In this document: positions 39,207-48,165 of the stretch, in pieces
How positions within the stretch are numbered: position 1 is the first letter of the stretch
Layout of the letters: each line of letters starts with the position of its first letter
Assembly: GCA_938023735.1 (NCBI GenBank)
Contig: CALJDK010000055.1
Location: 1 to 64,000 of the forward strand
Reading direction: 5' to 3'
DNA length: 64,000 nucleotides
Source of the DNA: an uncultured Acidimicrobiales bacterium
Lineage (GTDB): Bacteria; Actinomycetota; Acidimicrobiia; Acidimicrobiales; SHLQ01
Notes under the pieces: generated by a model
The model's database searches: none
What the model saw: the letters and a program-made list of their open reading frames with translations, nothing else
What the model was told of the DNA's origin: nothing
Translations under genes and position numbers: made by a program

Positions 39207-39694
39207 GACGCACCTCCTGTGGTGCTGAGCACTGCTTTGACGATGTTGTGGTAACCGGTGCAGCGGCAGAGGTTGCCCTCGAGTCCTTCACGCACTTCGG
39301 CTTCAGTGGGATCGGGCTTCTCGCCCAGCAGCGACGTGGCTGCCATGACCATTCCTGGCGTGCAGTAGCCACACTGCAGGGCATGGCACTGCTGGAACGC
39401 TTCCTGCATGGGATGCCAATCCATATCGCCGGTGCTCGACCCATTGGCTCGAGCGGTATCGGCCAGGCCTTCGATGGTGGTGATCGCGGCGCCCTCGGCC
39501 TGGACGGCCAGCATCGTGCAGGACTTTACCGACCGGCCGTCGATGTGCACGGTGCAAGCCCCGCACGATGACGTATCGCAGCCAACGTTGGTTCCGGTGA
39601 GTTCGAGCTCGTCTCGAAGGTGATGGACCAAGAGCGTTCGTGGCTCAACGTCGGCGCTGCGCGCCGTACCGTTCACGGTCATGGATACTTCCAT
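39203..39694 (-). CDS. CoxS-like 2Fe-2S subunit
   Basis: [42 protein letters not shown]. Confidence 0.95.
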   Translation of the reverse strand: MEVSMTVNGTARSADVEPRTLLVHHLRDELELTGTNVGCDTSSCGACTVHIDGRSVKSCTMLAVQAEGAAITTIEGLADTARANGSSTGDMDWHPMQEAFQQCHALQCGYCTPGMVMAATSLLGEKPDPTEAEVREGLEGNLCRCTGYHNIVKAVLSTTGGAS

Positions 39695-39725
39695 GCGAAA
39701 TTCCCCCAGGAGTGTTGCTATTCAA

Positions 39726-39746
39726 CGCGACACCGGTTGTGTCGCG
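39726..39746. repeat. CGCGACAC palindrome
   Basis: CGCGACAC-CGGTT-GTGTCGCG. Confidence 0.85.
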
Positions 39747-39808
39747 AGTCACAACCCTAGAGTTTCTTTGGTTGTCGGGGCAACAGCGACTTTTACTTGT
39801 AAACGTGG

Positions 39809-40744
39809 TTATGAAACGGCTCGGAACGCTTCGACGGCTTTGGACAGCGCATCGGTGATTCCGGCCCGGCCATCGGGTAGGCGTAGCGTGATTTTGAAAT
39901 CGGTCATGCCGGCGTCTCGAAGCGCTGGTACTGCGGCCATGGTGGCGGGCAGGTCGATCGAATCATCGTCGGCACGGGTGACCGGGATGTAGCAGGTGGC
40001 TTGAATCTCCGAGGGGTCTCGGCCGAGATCGGCGACAGCCGCGCGCATGGCCGCTATGCCGGTGAGTGGGTCCGCAACTGCGGGGCCCCACGGTATCCAT
40101 CCCGACCCGAAGATTGCCAGTCGTTTCATGGCTCGGGGGTTCACGGTTCCACTTACCCAGATGGGCACGCCACCGGGCTGAGCCGGTTTCGGTTGTGAGT
40201 GAATCCCGTCAAAGGCGAGTTCGTCGCTTGCGTACTTGGCGCTGTCAGCGGTCCAAAGCTCCCGACACACCTCGAGGGTGTGGTCGAGGAGTCGGCCACG
40301 CTTGTCGAAATCCAGTCCGGCCGCCTCGTACTCCGCGGCTTGCCAGCCCACCCCGACGCCCAGGTCGAGGCGCCCTTCCGACAGCACATCGAGGGTGGCT
40401 GTGGTCTTTGCCAGTACTGCAGGTCGGCGTAGCGCAGCCAGGAGCACTGCGGTTCCGAGCCGAACCCGGCTCGTTTGCCCGGCCAGAAATGAGAGGGTGG
40501 TGAGCGGCTCCAGCCAGTGGCCATCGGGCCCTGTTGGCTGCTTTCCGCCAGCGGTGCCGCCCTGTTTGGGGTCGCCGTAGGCGTCGAGGCTCTCGCCAAA
40601 GGCCACATGATCAGAAATGATGATCCGGTCGACGCCGGCGTCATCTGCGGCAACAGCGGTGTCGATGAGCTTTTGCCAAGAGTCAGGTGCCTGAGCGGCG
40701 AAGTTGATCGGTTGGATCGTCAGCTGTGGGTCTGGAACTGCCAT
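39809..40744 (-). CDS. LLM-class F420-dependent oxidoreductase
   Basis: DRIIISDHVAFGESL, RLDLGVGVGWQAAEYEAAGLDFDKRGRLLD. Confidence 0.9.
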   Translation of the reverse strand: MAVPDPQLTIQPINFAAQAPDSWQKLIDTAVAADDAGVDRIIISDHVAFGESLDAYGDPKQGGTAGGKQPTGPDGHWLEPLTTLSFLAGQTSRVRLGTAVLLAALRRPAVLAKTTATLDVLSEGRLDLGVGVGWQAAEYEAAGLDFDKRGRLLDHTLEVCRELWTADSAKYASDELAFDGIHSQPKPAQPGGVPIWVSGTVNPRAMKRLAIFGSGWIPWGPAVADPLTGIAAMRAAVADLGRDPSEIQATCYIPVTRADDDSIDLPATMAAVPALRDAGMTDFKITLRLPDGRAGITDALSKAVEAFRAVS

Positions 40745-40828
40745 GGCGGGACTCTACACAGGCAGGCGCAAATCGAAGGAAAAGGTGCGATAGGGAAGGG
40801 TTTTGGCCGCTGCCGAGTTTCTGCCTGT

Positions 40829-41896
40829 ATGTCCTCGCCCTCGCCGCATGATTCGAGTCCGGCCAAACCGCCGATGAGCGTTGTCATCATTGCGGTCTTC
40901 CTTCTCGCGTTGGCCATCGTGGTGCCGGTGGCGTGGTTCTTTGGTCGGAGCTCATTGTCTTCGTCATCAATGTCCTCGCCGTTCTCTGGGAACGGCGGCG
41001 GAACCTACGATCCGGTCAAGGCCGGCGAAGAACTGCCCGACGGTTTTCGACAAATTGTTCCTCGAGACGCGATCCGACCCGTGTATGAACCGGTGTTCGT
41101 GCCGGCCGATTCGGCGGGCTGGGACGACAATATCGAGGTCATCGGCGTCTTCTCAGGCATCGAAGCAAAGGCCTATCCCATCAGTTTCCTCACGCGGTGG
41201 GAGATGGTCGTTGACGAACTCGACGGTCTTCCCATATTGGTCAGTTGGTGACCGCTCTGCGCAACGGCGATGGTCCATCGCCGACAGGTCGGTAGCGACA
41301 CTCTCATCCTGGGAAATCAGGGAGCGCTCTTCGGTAACGCCATGACATGGTGGGACCACGACACCGGCAGTGTCTGGAGCCAACCAATAGGTGAAGCCAT
41401 CGCCGGGCCTCGCAAAGGCCAGCGACTCGAGACGCTGCCGGTCGAGTTCACCACGTGGGGCGCGTGGAAAGATGCCCACCCCGACACGTTGGCATTGCAG
41501 GCCGATGGCAAGCCGTCCGGGTTTGCGCTCAAAGACTTCCTCATCGTTTTGAGCAGCGGCGATGACACCCGCGGGTGGAGGGTGCCCGATGTCCAACAAC
41601 ACGGAGTAATCAACGATGTTGTCGATGGTCAACCAGTTGCGGTGGTGAGCGATCCAACCAACGAGCAGCGATGGTCGGTGTTTTCCCGACAGGTCGGCGA
41701 CACGGTGGTCGATCTGGAGATCGTGAGCGGAACGCTTCAGGACTCGGTCACCGGAACGACATTCGACCCGGTTCGCGGCTTCGGCACATCGGGCGCACTG
41801 GGCGACGAAACCCTCGAACTCCTACCGGGGTTCACTTCATTTCCCGATGACTTCGACACCTTCTGGCCCGACGGCTCCCTGTGGTCCGTAAACTAG
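40829..41896 (+). CDS. Candidate selenoprotein: DUF3179 protein with in-frame TGA (SW-U-PLC)
   Basis: ORF fragments ending 41251 and starting 41270 are in the same frame; TGA at 41249-41251 sits at the first Cys of the CPLC motif; readthrough gives GLPILVSWUPLCATAMVHRRQVGSDTLILGNQGALFGNAMTWWDHDTGSVWSQ. Confidence 0.82.
41265..41283 (+). promoter_or_regulatory. Candidate bacterial SECIS hairpin
   Basis: CGGCGATG-GTC-CATCGCCG, perfect 8 bp stem, loop starts 22 nt after the TGA with G first. Confidence 0.7.
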
Positions 41897-41924
41897 GTGG
41901 TTGACAAACTAGGTGGTTGGCGAG

Positions 41925-42059
41925 CTAGACCAACCCGATTACCGCCATCACGAAGAAAAAGATCACCACGCCGAACGCCGCAGCAGTGCCAAAGATGATC
42001 CACTCGGCAGTGGCCGTTGGGCCATCATGCTCGGCAACGTGCTCCAAGTTTGTTGTCAC
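41925..42059 (-). CDS. Small single-TM protein candidate (44 aa)
   Basis: MTTNLEHVAEHDGPTATAEWIIFGTAAAFGVVIFFFVMAVIGLV, GTG start. Confidence 0.5.
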   Translation of the reverse strand: MTTNLEHVAEHDGPTATAEWIIFGTAAAFGVVIFFFVMAVIGLV

Positions 42060-42209
42060 AGGACTTCCCAATCAACTTCCCACCAGCAGGACAGAATCCG
42101 ACACATCGCATTGCCAGCTTCCAGAGATCTGTTCTTCGGCACGTTTGCCAAAATTCTTGAATCAGAACGTCTCGGTCAATGAAACCAATCGCCGCTAACG
42201 TTCCCACCC

Positions 42210-43292
42210 ATGACAGTAGGACGTGTCCGAGAATCCGTTCAGGCCTTGGCCTCGTACCAGCCCGGCAAGAGCGCCAAGCAGGCCGAAGCCGAGCACGGCA
42301 TTGAAGACGCCATCAAGCTGGCGTCGAACGAGAATCCCTACGAGCCAGTCTCGGCGGTTGTCGACGCCGTGCAGGCCGCCGCTTCGGGGGTGAACCGATA
42401 CGCCGATCACCGGGCCACAGCGGTTCGAGAGCGAATCGCTGAGTGGCTTGGGCTCGACGCCACCCAGATCGCGGTGGGGTGCGGATCGGTCGGCTTGCTG
42501 CAGCAGTTGTGCCTCACCTACCTCGACCCGGGCGACGAAGTCGTGTACCCGTGGCCGTCGTTCGAGGCGTACCCCATCAACGTCAAAATGATGGGCGGCG
42601 TGCCGGTGACCGTTGACCTGGTCGATCACGCCTTCGATCTCGATACGGTCGCCGCAGCGGTAACAGCGGCGACAAAAATCGTGATGCTCGCCACGCCAAA
42701 TAACCCAACCGGAACTGCCACATCCACTGCAGACATAGCGGCGTTTCTTGCCAAGATTCCCGACGACGTCATCGTGTTGGTCGATGAGGCATATCGAGAG
42801 TTCACCGACCCGAGCCTTGGCGACCCGGTGGCCGACCTGGTGCCCAACCACCGCAACGTCATCGTGAGTCGCACGCTCTCAAAGGCCTACGGCCTTGCTG
42901 GACTTCGTATTGGCTACGCCGTGGCCGACCCGGACGTCGTCGCCGAACTCGACAAGGTACTGCTGGCATTCGCCGTCAACGGCTTAGCGCAAGCCGGTGC
43001 TCTTGCCGCTCTCGACTCGCTCGAAGAGATCCAGCCTAAGATCGACACCGTTTTGGCCGAGCGTCAACGGGTGGTCGATGAACTATCGGCTGCTGGTTGG
43101 GAGCTTCCCGATGCCCAGGCCAACTTTGTGTATATCCCGGTGGGTAACGACGCCGAGCCAGTGGCCCACGGTCTCGAACAGCGAGGCGTGGTGGTGCGTC
43201 CATTCCCGGGCGTGGGAATTCGCGTAACCATTGGAACCCCAGCAGAAAACGACCGCTTCCTCGCAGCCCTAGCCGAAACCTCAAGCGCCTGA
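42210..43292 (+). CDS. hisC: Histidinol-phosphate aminotransferase
   Basis: IKLASNENPYEP, NNPTGTATS, VSRTLSKAYGLAGLRIGY. Confidence 0.9.
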   Translation: MTVGRVRESVQALASYQPGKSAKQAEAEHGIEDAIKLASNENPYEPVSAVVDAVQAAASGVNRYADHRATAVRERIAEWLGLDATQIAVGCGSVGLLQQLCLTYLDPGDEVVYPWPSFEAYPINVKMMGGVPVTVDLVDHAFDLDTVAAAVTAATKIVMLATPNNPTGTATSTADIAAFLAKIPDDVIVLVDEAYREFTDPSLGDPVADLVPNHRNVIVSRTLSKAYGLAGLRIGYAVADPDVVAELDKVLLAFAVNGLAQAGALAALDSLEEIQPKIDTVLAERQRVVDELSAAGWELPDAQANFVYIPVGNDAEPVAHGLEQRGVVVRPFPGVGIRVTIGTPAENDRFLAALAETSSA

Positions 43293-43414
43293 CCGACCCG
43301 ACAATGGTGGCGGGGGCGGCTGGAGTCGTGCCGGAGCGAAGGCGGAGGCCGAGGTGTCGGTTGACGAAAGTAGCGGAGCGCTGAGAGAGCGAGCTTGCGA
43401 GCGACCGACCGGAG

Positions 43415-44152
43415 TTAAGGCCTTGGCCCGCCGCGCTCTCCTGGCCAGCGGCTGCCACCGATGACGTCGGCGTGGGGCCAAAAGGCCACCGGGTCGAGTG
43501 CTCCGGCTTTGGTGATCTCGCGAGCCTTGTGCGCACTGGTGGTGAGCTTGGCCGAGATCTGCTCTTCCATTGGCAGGTACCGGGTATGCGGATCCCACGG
43601 GCTCTCGTGAAGTCGAAGCTCGCCGTCGATGATCTCGGTGTGGGTTACCTCGCTCACCTGGCGGACTCGAACAACATGGGGTGGAAAATCCCACTCGTTC
43701 TCGACATTGTTGAGCGCTCGGATCGACTTAATCCACCATTCGTTGTGCTCGGTGTCTTCGCCAGTCGGCTCCTCGGTGCCCGAGCTCTGCCCGACGAATG
43801 TCATGAATGTATAGCCCTGGTGTGATGCGCGGGCTTCGACCTTGTCGCCGAGTCGGAAGTAGTGAACCCGGGCCGGGAACTTCGGCTGGCCGTTGGTTTC
43901 CTGGCTGATGAAGATGGCCGACTCTTGGTCGATGCCCATCCCTAGCGAATACCAACCTTCGATGCCGTCGTACACCGCAGACACCTTGGTGCTGATGCCG
44001 TACTCGGGTTCCTCACGTATCGGTACGCAATACACGCCGATCTGCACATGCGGCTCCGGACCGGGTTCGATCCCCGGAGGAAGAAGCGCTTCGACCTTTG
44101 CCGGGTCGGTGCCATAGGTGATGGTCAGTTTGGGCCAGCCTGCAATCTCCAT
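43415..44152 (-). CDS. Acetoacetate decarboxylase family protein
   Basis: VEALLPPGIEPGPEPHVQIGVYCVP, GWYSLGMGIDQESAIFISQETNGQPKFPARVHYFR. Confidence 0.8.
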   Translation of the reverse strand: MEIAGWPKLTITYGTDPAKVEALLPPGIEPGPEPHVQIGVYCVPIREEPEYGISTKVSAVYDGIEGWYSLGMGIDQESAIFISQETNGQPKFPARVHYFRLGDKVEARASHQGYTFMTFVGQSSGTEEPTGEDTEHNEWWIKSIRALNNVENEWDFPPHVVRVRQVSEVTHTEIIDGELRLHESPWDPHTRYLPMEEQISAKLTTSAHKAREITKAGALDPVAFWPHADVIGGSRWPGERGGPRP

Positions 44153-44375
44153 AGCCGAAAGCTAAACCAAGACGGTGGTCACAAGGAAATGTGCCGGTTC
44201 CGAAGCTTCCGCAAGCCCGTGGCTATTAATTGACGGCCACGAACGCTCCGTCGATGATCGACCAACCCGCCGGAAGCTCGTAGTAGGCGCGAGTGACCGA
44301 ATCCTCGCTCAAGTTTTCCCTGATTGTGCCGTTACTTCCGGCGGAACCACAATCAACTGCAAGGGAACAATTTAC

Positions 44376-44843
44376 GTGAAACGCTTTCTCATCATTCTCG
44401 TCGCCACCGCCATGGCATTCGTCGGGTTTGCGCCCGGAGCCTCAGCGGAGGAGGACGTCGCTACCTCGGAGCGATGTGAGCGCCAGGAACAGATCGAACA
44501 ACGCCTCACTCGGAAGATGGACAAGATCGCCGCCAAGGCTGACCGCATTGAGATGCGGATGGATCGGGTTGCCGAACGGATCGACAGCTTCGACTCTTCG
44601 AAGAAGAACTTCGAGAAGCGTATGGCGAAGGCTGAGCGTCGGATGGAGCGTCTCGAGAGCAAGGCTGCGAAGAACCAGGAGCGAGCTGATCGTGTCGAAG
44701 CGAAGCTTGCGAAACTGATGGCCGAATGTGGCGGGCTCGACGAGCCGGTCGAAGAAGCTCCAGTCGAAGAGGCCCCTGAGGAAGAAGCCTTGGTAGAGGA
44801 GACCCCTGGGGAAGAAGCTCCCGAAGAAGATCAGGTCGGCTAA
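44376..44843 (+). CDS. Secreted coiled-coil protein with acidic EEAP tail
   Basis: Signal peptide VKRFLIILVATAMAFVGFAPGASA; charged heptad-like region; PVEEAPVEEAPEEE tail. Confidence 0.75.
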   Translation: MKRFLIILVATAMAFVGFAPGASAEEDVATSERCERQEQIEQRLTRKMDKIAAKADRIEMRMDRVAERIDSFDSSKKNFEKRMAKAERRMERLESKAAKNQERADRVEAKLAKLMAECGGLDEPVEEAPVEEAPEEEALVEETPGEEAPEEDQVG

Positions 44844-44846
44844 TCC

Positions 44847-44990
44847 TCAGGAAAAGCGCGCCAGAAGTTCGGCGAGCGGTTCGAAGGCCGCCGGGTCCAC
44901 GAGACCCGGCGTGCTGACGATTGCGGTTTGCACCCCTGCGGCCGTGAGCGCGCTTCCGTCTCTTACGTTCGGCTGCCGACGTGGTGAACC
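44847..44990 (-). pseudogene. Possible C-terminal remnant of LLM-class oxidoreductase
   Basis: VRDGSALTAAGVQTAIVSTPGLVDPAAFEPLAELLARFS-stop resembles C-termini of LLM F420 oxidoreductases; upstream reading runs into the GGTACC repeat. Confidence 0.4.
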
Positions 44991-45039
44991 GAACCGCCAC
45001 GGCATTAACGCCGTGATTTTGGGCGAGGGCATAGAGCTC

Positions 45040-45176
45040 GGTGCCTGGAACCTTTGGACCCTGAGGTACCTGGAACCTTTGGCCTGTGAGGTACCTGGAA
45101 CCTTTACCCCGGTTTGGTACCTGGCACCGAAGTGGGGGTTTGGTGCCAGGTACAAAAGTCCATTTGGGCGAATTAG
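45040..45176. repeat. GGTACCTGGAACC tandem array ending in a hairpin, copy 2
   Basis: Three TGGAACCTTT units, hairpin arms 45117-45128 / 45142-45153, tail CATTTGGGCGAA. Confidence 0.9.
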
Positions 45177-46054
45177 CCGTTGGGGAACTTGAGTTTGTCG
45201 ATTGGGAAGTCGGCTGGCTGCCAGCCTTCTACTAGTTCTTTGCCTTGAAGGTCACGGACCGGGAGGTTGAGCTCGTGGAGCAGCGACAGGCTGTAGGCCA
45301 CTCGACCGGTGAGCACCGCTGGGTCTCCGGTAAGGAGCACCCAGGCGGCCTCGATCATCGTTTCCATTGGTTCGATGATGTGACCGGTTGCTTCCAAATC
45401 GACTCGGGCGACGGCACCGGGAGTGGCAACGGCGGCTTCGGGCGTGAGGCAATTGAGCGACACGCCAGTTCCGTACAACTCGGCTGCGCCGCCGGTGGTT
45501 GCACGGTCGAGGAACGCCTTCGACCCGCCGTAAGCGGCGGCTCCGCCGGTTTGGCCGAGAGTGAACGGTGGGCCCTGCGGGTGGCGGGCCGAACCCGAAC
45601 TGATGTTGAGCACCGATCCGGCGCCACGTTCGATCATCGACGGCAGCACTGCCTGAGCCATGAGCCAAGGTGTTCGCACGTTCACCCGGTACGCGATATC
45701 CATCCGCTTCGCGCTGATCTCGGCATAGGGCGTGTAGTAGGCGGCCGCAGCGTTGTTGACGAGATAGTCGATGGGTCCGAACGCTCCGATGACTGGCGCC
45801 AAAATTGCCGACGGGTCGATGTCTTCCGCCGACAGATCGGCAACCACCGGCATAGCCATGCCGCCCGCTTCGACGATCTCGGCGACCGTCCGCTCGAGAG
45901 AACCATCGAGATGGCTGTCGCCATCGCCGAGGGTGCGCGCCACACAGGCGACCGCACATCCTTCTGCTCCTAAGCGAAGCGCAATCGCTTTGCCGATGCC
46001 CCGGCTTGCGCCGGTGACGACGGCAACCTTTTGCGAGGAATTGTCGGCTGCCAC
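45173..46054 (-). CDS. SDR-family oxidoreductase
   Basis: VAVVTGASRGIGKAIALRLGAEG, YLVNNAAAAYY. Confidence 0.9.
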   Translation of the reverse strand: MAADNSSQKVAVVTGASRGIGKAIALRLGAEGCAVACVARTLGDGDSHLDGSLERTVAEIVEAGGMAMPVVADLSAEDIDPSAILAPVIGAFGPIDYLVNNAAAAYYTPYAEISAKRMDIAYRVNVRTPWLMAQAVLPSMIERGAGSVLNISSGSARHPQGPPFTLGQTGGAAAYGGSKAFLDRATTGGAAELYGTGVSLNCLTPEAAVATPGAVARVDLEATGHIIEPMETMIEAAWVLLTGDPAVLTGRVAYSLSLLHELNLPVRDLQGKELVEGWQPADFPIDKLKFPNG

Positions 46055-46060
46055 CGGGAG

Positions 46061-47155
46061 TTACTCGCCGTGGGGCAGAAGAACCGTGCGGGCTTCGGCG
46101 CCTTCTTTGAGGGCATCAAACGCGGCCTGGAGGCCATCGAGTCCGGCAGTGTTGGAGATCATCTCGTCGAGCTTGAGTTTGCCCTTGAGATACAGGTCGG
46201 CGAGCAGCCGGAAGTCGCGTCGAGGCTTCCCGCCGCCGGCACGGATACCCATGAGGTTCTTGTTCTGATGCAGGTCTTGGAAGCCATAGGTGACGGTTGC
46301 GGTGAGGTCGGGCACGCCCACCGCACACACGTTGCCGCCCGCTCGAGTCATCTTGATGGCGTCGGCCAGCAGAGCGGTGCTACCTACAACCTCGAAGGAG
46401 TGGTTCACGCCGAGTCCAGCTTTGGTCATTCCCTTTACGGCGGCAACGGCGTCGAAATCGTCGCCTTCAGCAAGAATGAAATCGGTGGCACCAAAGTCGA
46501 GTGCCATTTTCTCTTTCGAAGGTGCCCGGTCGATGGCGATGATTTGGCTGGCCCCCGACAGCGCAGCCGCCTGGATAACGTTGAGGCCAACACCGCCAGC
46601 TCCGATAACCACACAGGTGTCGCCGATGCCTACTTGCGCCCGGTTAAAGACCGCGCCCGCGCCAGTCATGACGCCGCAGCCAATGAGCGCAGCTGAGGCC
46701 AACGGGACCTCTTTGGGGATTGGGATGCACTGGTTCTCGGACACGATGGTCTCTTGAATGAACGCTCCGATGTTTGCGAAGTTGTAGAGCGGTTGGTCGC
46801 CTTCCATGTAGGGCTGAGCGAGGCCGCCAAGGGCCCCACAGTTACCGGGGTCGCCGGCTTCGCAGACCTCGCAGTGTCCGCAGTTGCCGAACGTTGACAG
46901 CACAACATGGTCGCCAACCTCGCAGTAGGTGACCGCCGAACCGGTCTCGATAACAACACCTGCGGCCTCGTGGCCCGGCACCAGCGGGGTCGGCATGTAG
47001 TACTTGCCGTGCACACAGCTCAGGTCGCTGCCGCACACGCCGGCGGCCCGCACCTCGACCCGCACTTGGCGGGGGAGGAGATCGGCGACGTGTTCGATGT
47101 CGTTCGACAATCGGATGCTGTCTTCGGTGGTGCCTTCGAGGATGAGTCCCTGCAT
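46061..47155 (-). CDS. Zn-dependent alcohol dehydrogenase
   Basis: GHEAAGVVIETG, CGHCEVCEAGDPGNC, VVIGAGGVGLNVIQAAALSGA. Confidence 0.92.
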   Translation of the reverse strand: MQGLILEGTTEDSIRLSNDIEHVADLLPRQVRVEVRAAGVCGSDLSCVHGKYYMPTPLVPGHEAAGVVIETGSAVTYCEVGDHVVLSTFGNCGHCEVCEAGDPGNCGALGGLAQPYMEGDQPLYNFANIGAFIQETIVSENQCIPIPKEVPLASAALIGCGVMTGAGAVFNRAQVGIGDTCVVIGAGGVGLNVIQAAALSGASQIIAIDRAPSKEKMALDFGATDFILAEGDDFDAVAAVKGMTKAGLGVNHSFEVVGSTALLADAIKMTRAGGNVCAVGVPDLTATVTYGFQDLHQNKNLMGIRAGGGKPRRDFRLLADLYLKGKLKLDEMISNTAGLDGLQAAFDALKEGAEARTVLLPHGE

Positions 47156-47257
47156 GTCGTGCTGGTTCGCTTTCGCTAAGGGTGCTTACAGAAATAGGGG
47201 CGCTTGCAGAAAGGGGGTACGTAAGGGGAAAGGGGGTACGTAGGGGAGATTGAGAAA

Positions 47258-48091
47258 TTAGAACGGGTACGCCGTGCCGTAGAAATCGCTGGCACCGTTG
47301 GTATCTGCTTTGTGTTTGGCCCAACGGGGTTCGCCGACCCCTACGGGTTTGTCGCCAAGCACGGTGATTCGCTGAATGATTCGTTGGCCCTCAAAGTCGT
47401 TGGCTACCGAGTGAAGGGTGCAGCGGTTGTCCCACATCGCGACATCGCCCGCTGACCACCGGTGACGTACCGAGAAGCTGCCTTGCTCGCACCAACGAAT
47501 CAGGAACGGCAGGAGAATGTCAGATTCTGGTCTCGAGAGCTGTCGGATGTGTTTGGTAAAGATCCGGTTGACGTACAGGCTCTTCCGTCCGGTTTGGGGG
47601 TGGATGCGAACCACGGGGTGCTCGGCATGGCCCTCGCCGTAGGTGTTGACGTGTATAGCGGTCATTCCCTCGAGCATTTCCTTCATCGGCGCAGAGAGCC
47701 CTTCGTACGCGTCGTACAGGTTGATCCACATCGTGTCGCCACCGACGGGCGGGCACTTGACCATATTGAGGATCGAGGTGATCGGCGGACTCTCGCGAAA
47801 GGTGACGTCGGTGTGCCAGACATCGGCGGTCGGGGTGTCGGCGGAGTCGAGCACAACGATCTCGGGGAAATCTTCGTCGAAGTGAACGAGCATGTCGTTG
47901 ACTTCTAGTTCGCCGAACAATGAGGCGAAGCGGTGGTGGCCCTCATGGGTGAGGTTCTGCCCGGGAAAGAACAGTACGAGATGATCGGCGAATGCCTGCA
48001 GTACGGCCTCGTTCTCGTCGTCGCTCAGATTATTGAGATCGACGCCATGAACTTCGGCGCCGAGCGACCCTCCAACCAGCTTGATTTCCAT
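47258..48091 (-). CDS. TauD/TfdA-family dioxygenase
   Basis: VWHTDVTFRESPPITSIL, GGDTMWINLYDAYEGL, VAMWDNRCTLHSVAND. Confidence 0.92.
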   Translation of the reverse strand: MEIKLVGGSLGAEVHGVDLNNLSDDENEAVLQAFADHLVLFFPGQNLTHEGHHRFASLFGELEVNDMLVHFDEDFPEIVVLDSADTPTADVWHTDVTFRESPPITSILNMVKCPPVGGDTMWINLYDAYEGLSAPMKEMLEGMTAIHVNTYGEGHAEHPVVRIHPQTGRKSLYVNRIFTKHIRQLSRPESDILLPFLIRWCEQGSFSVRHRWSAGDVAMWDNRCTLHSVANDFEGQRIIQRITVLGDKPVGVGEPRWAKHKADTNGASDFYGTAYPF

Positions 48092-48112
48092 ATCCGAACT
48101 TTGACACAGAAT

Positions 48113-48127
48113 CTGACGGTCCGTCAG
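48113..48127. promoter_or_regulatory. TetR-type palindromic operator candidate
   Basis: CTGACGG-T-CCGTCAG between divergent genes. Confidence 0.65.
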
Positions 48128-48165
48128 GTTTGAATGTCGATCTCGAAGTGTGAAAGAACTTGCCT

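Noticed and set aside
44229-44350. Minus-strand reading ...NGTIRENLSEDSVTRAYYELPAGWSIIDGAFVAVN-stop
   Set aside because: Looks coding-like but no clear start and it overlaps the 5' end of the coiled-coil gene; insufficient support.
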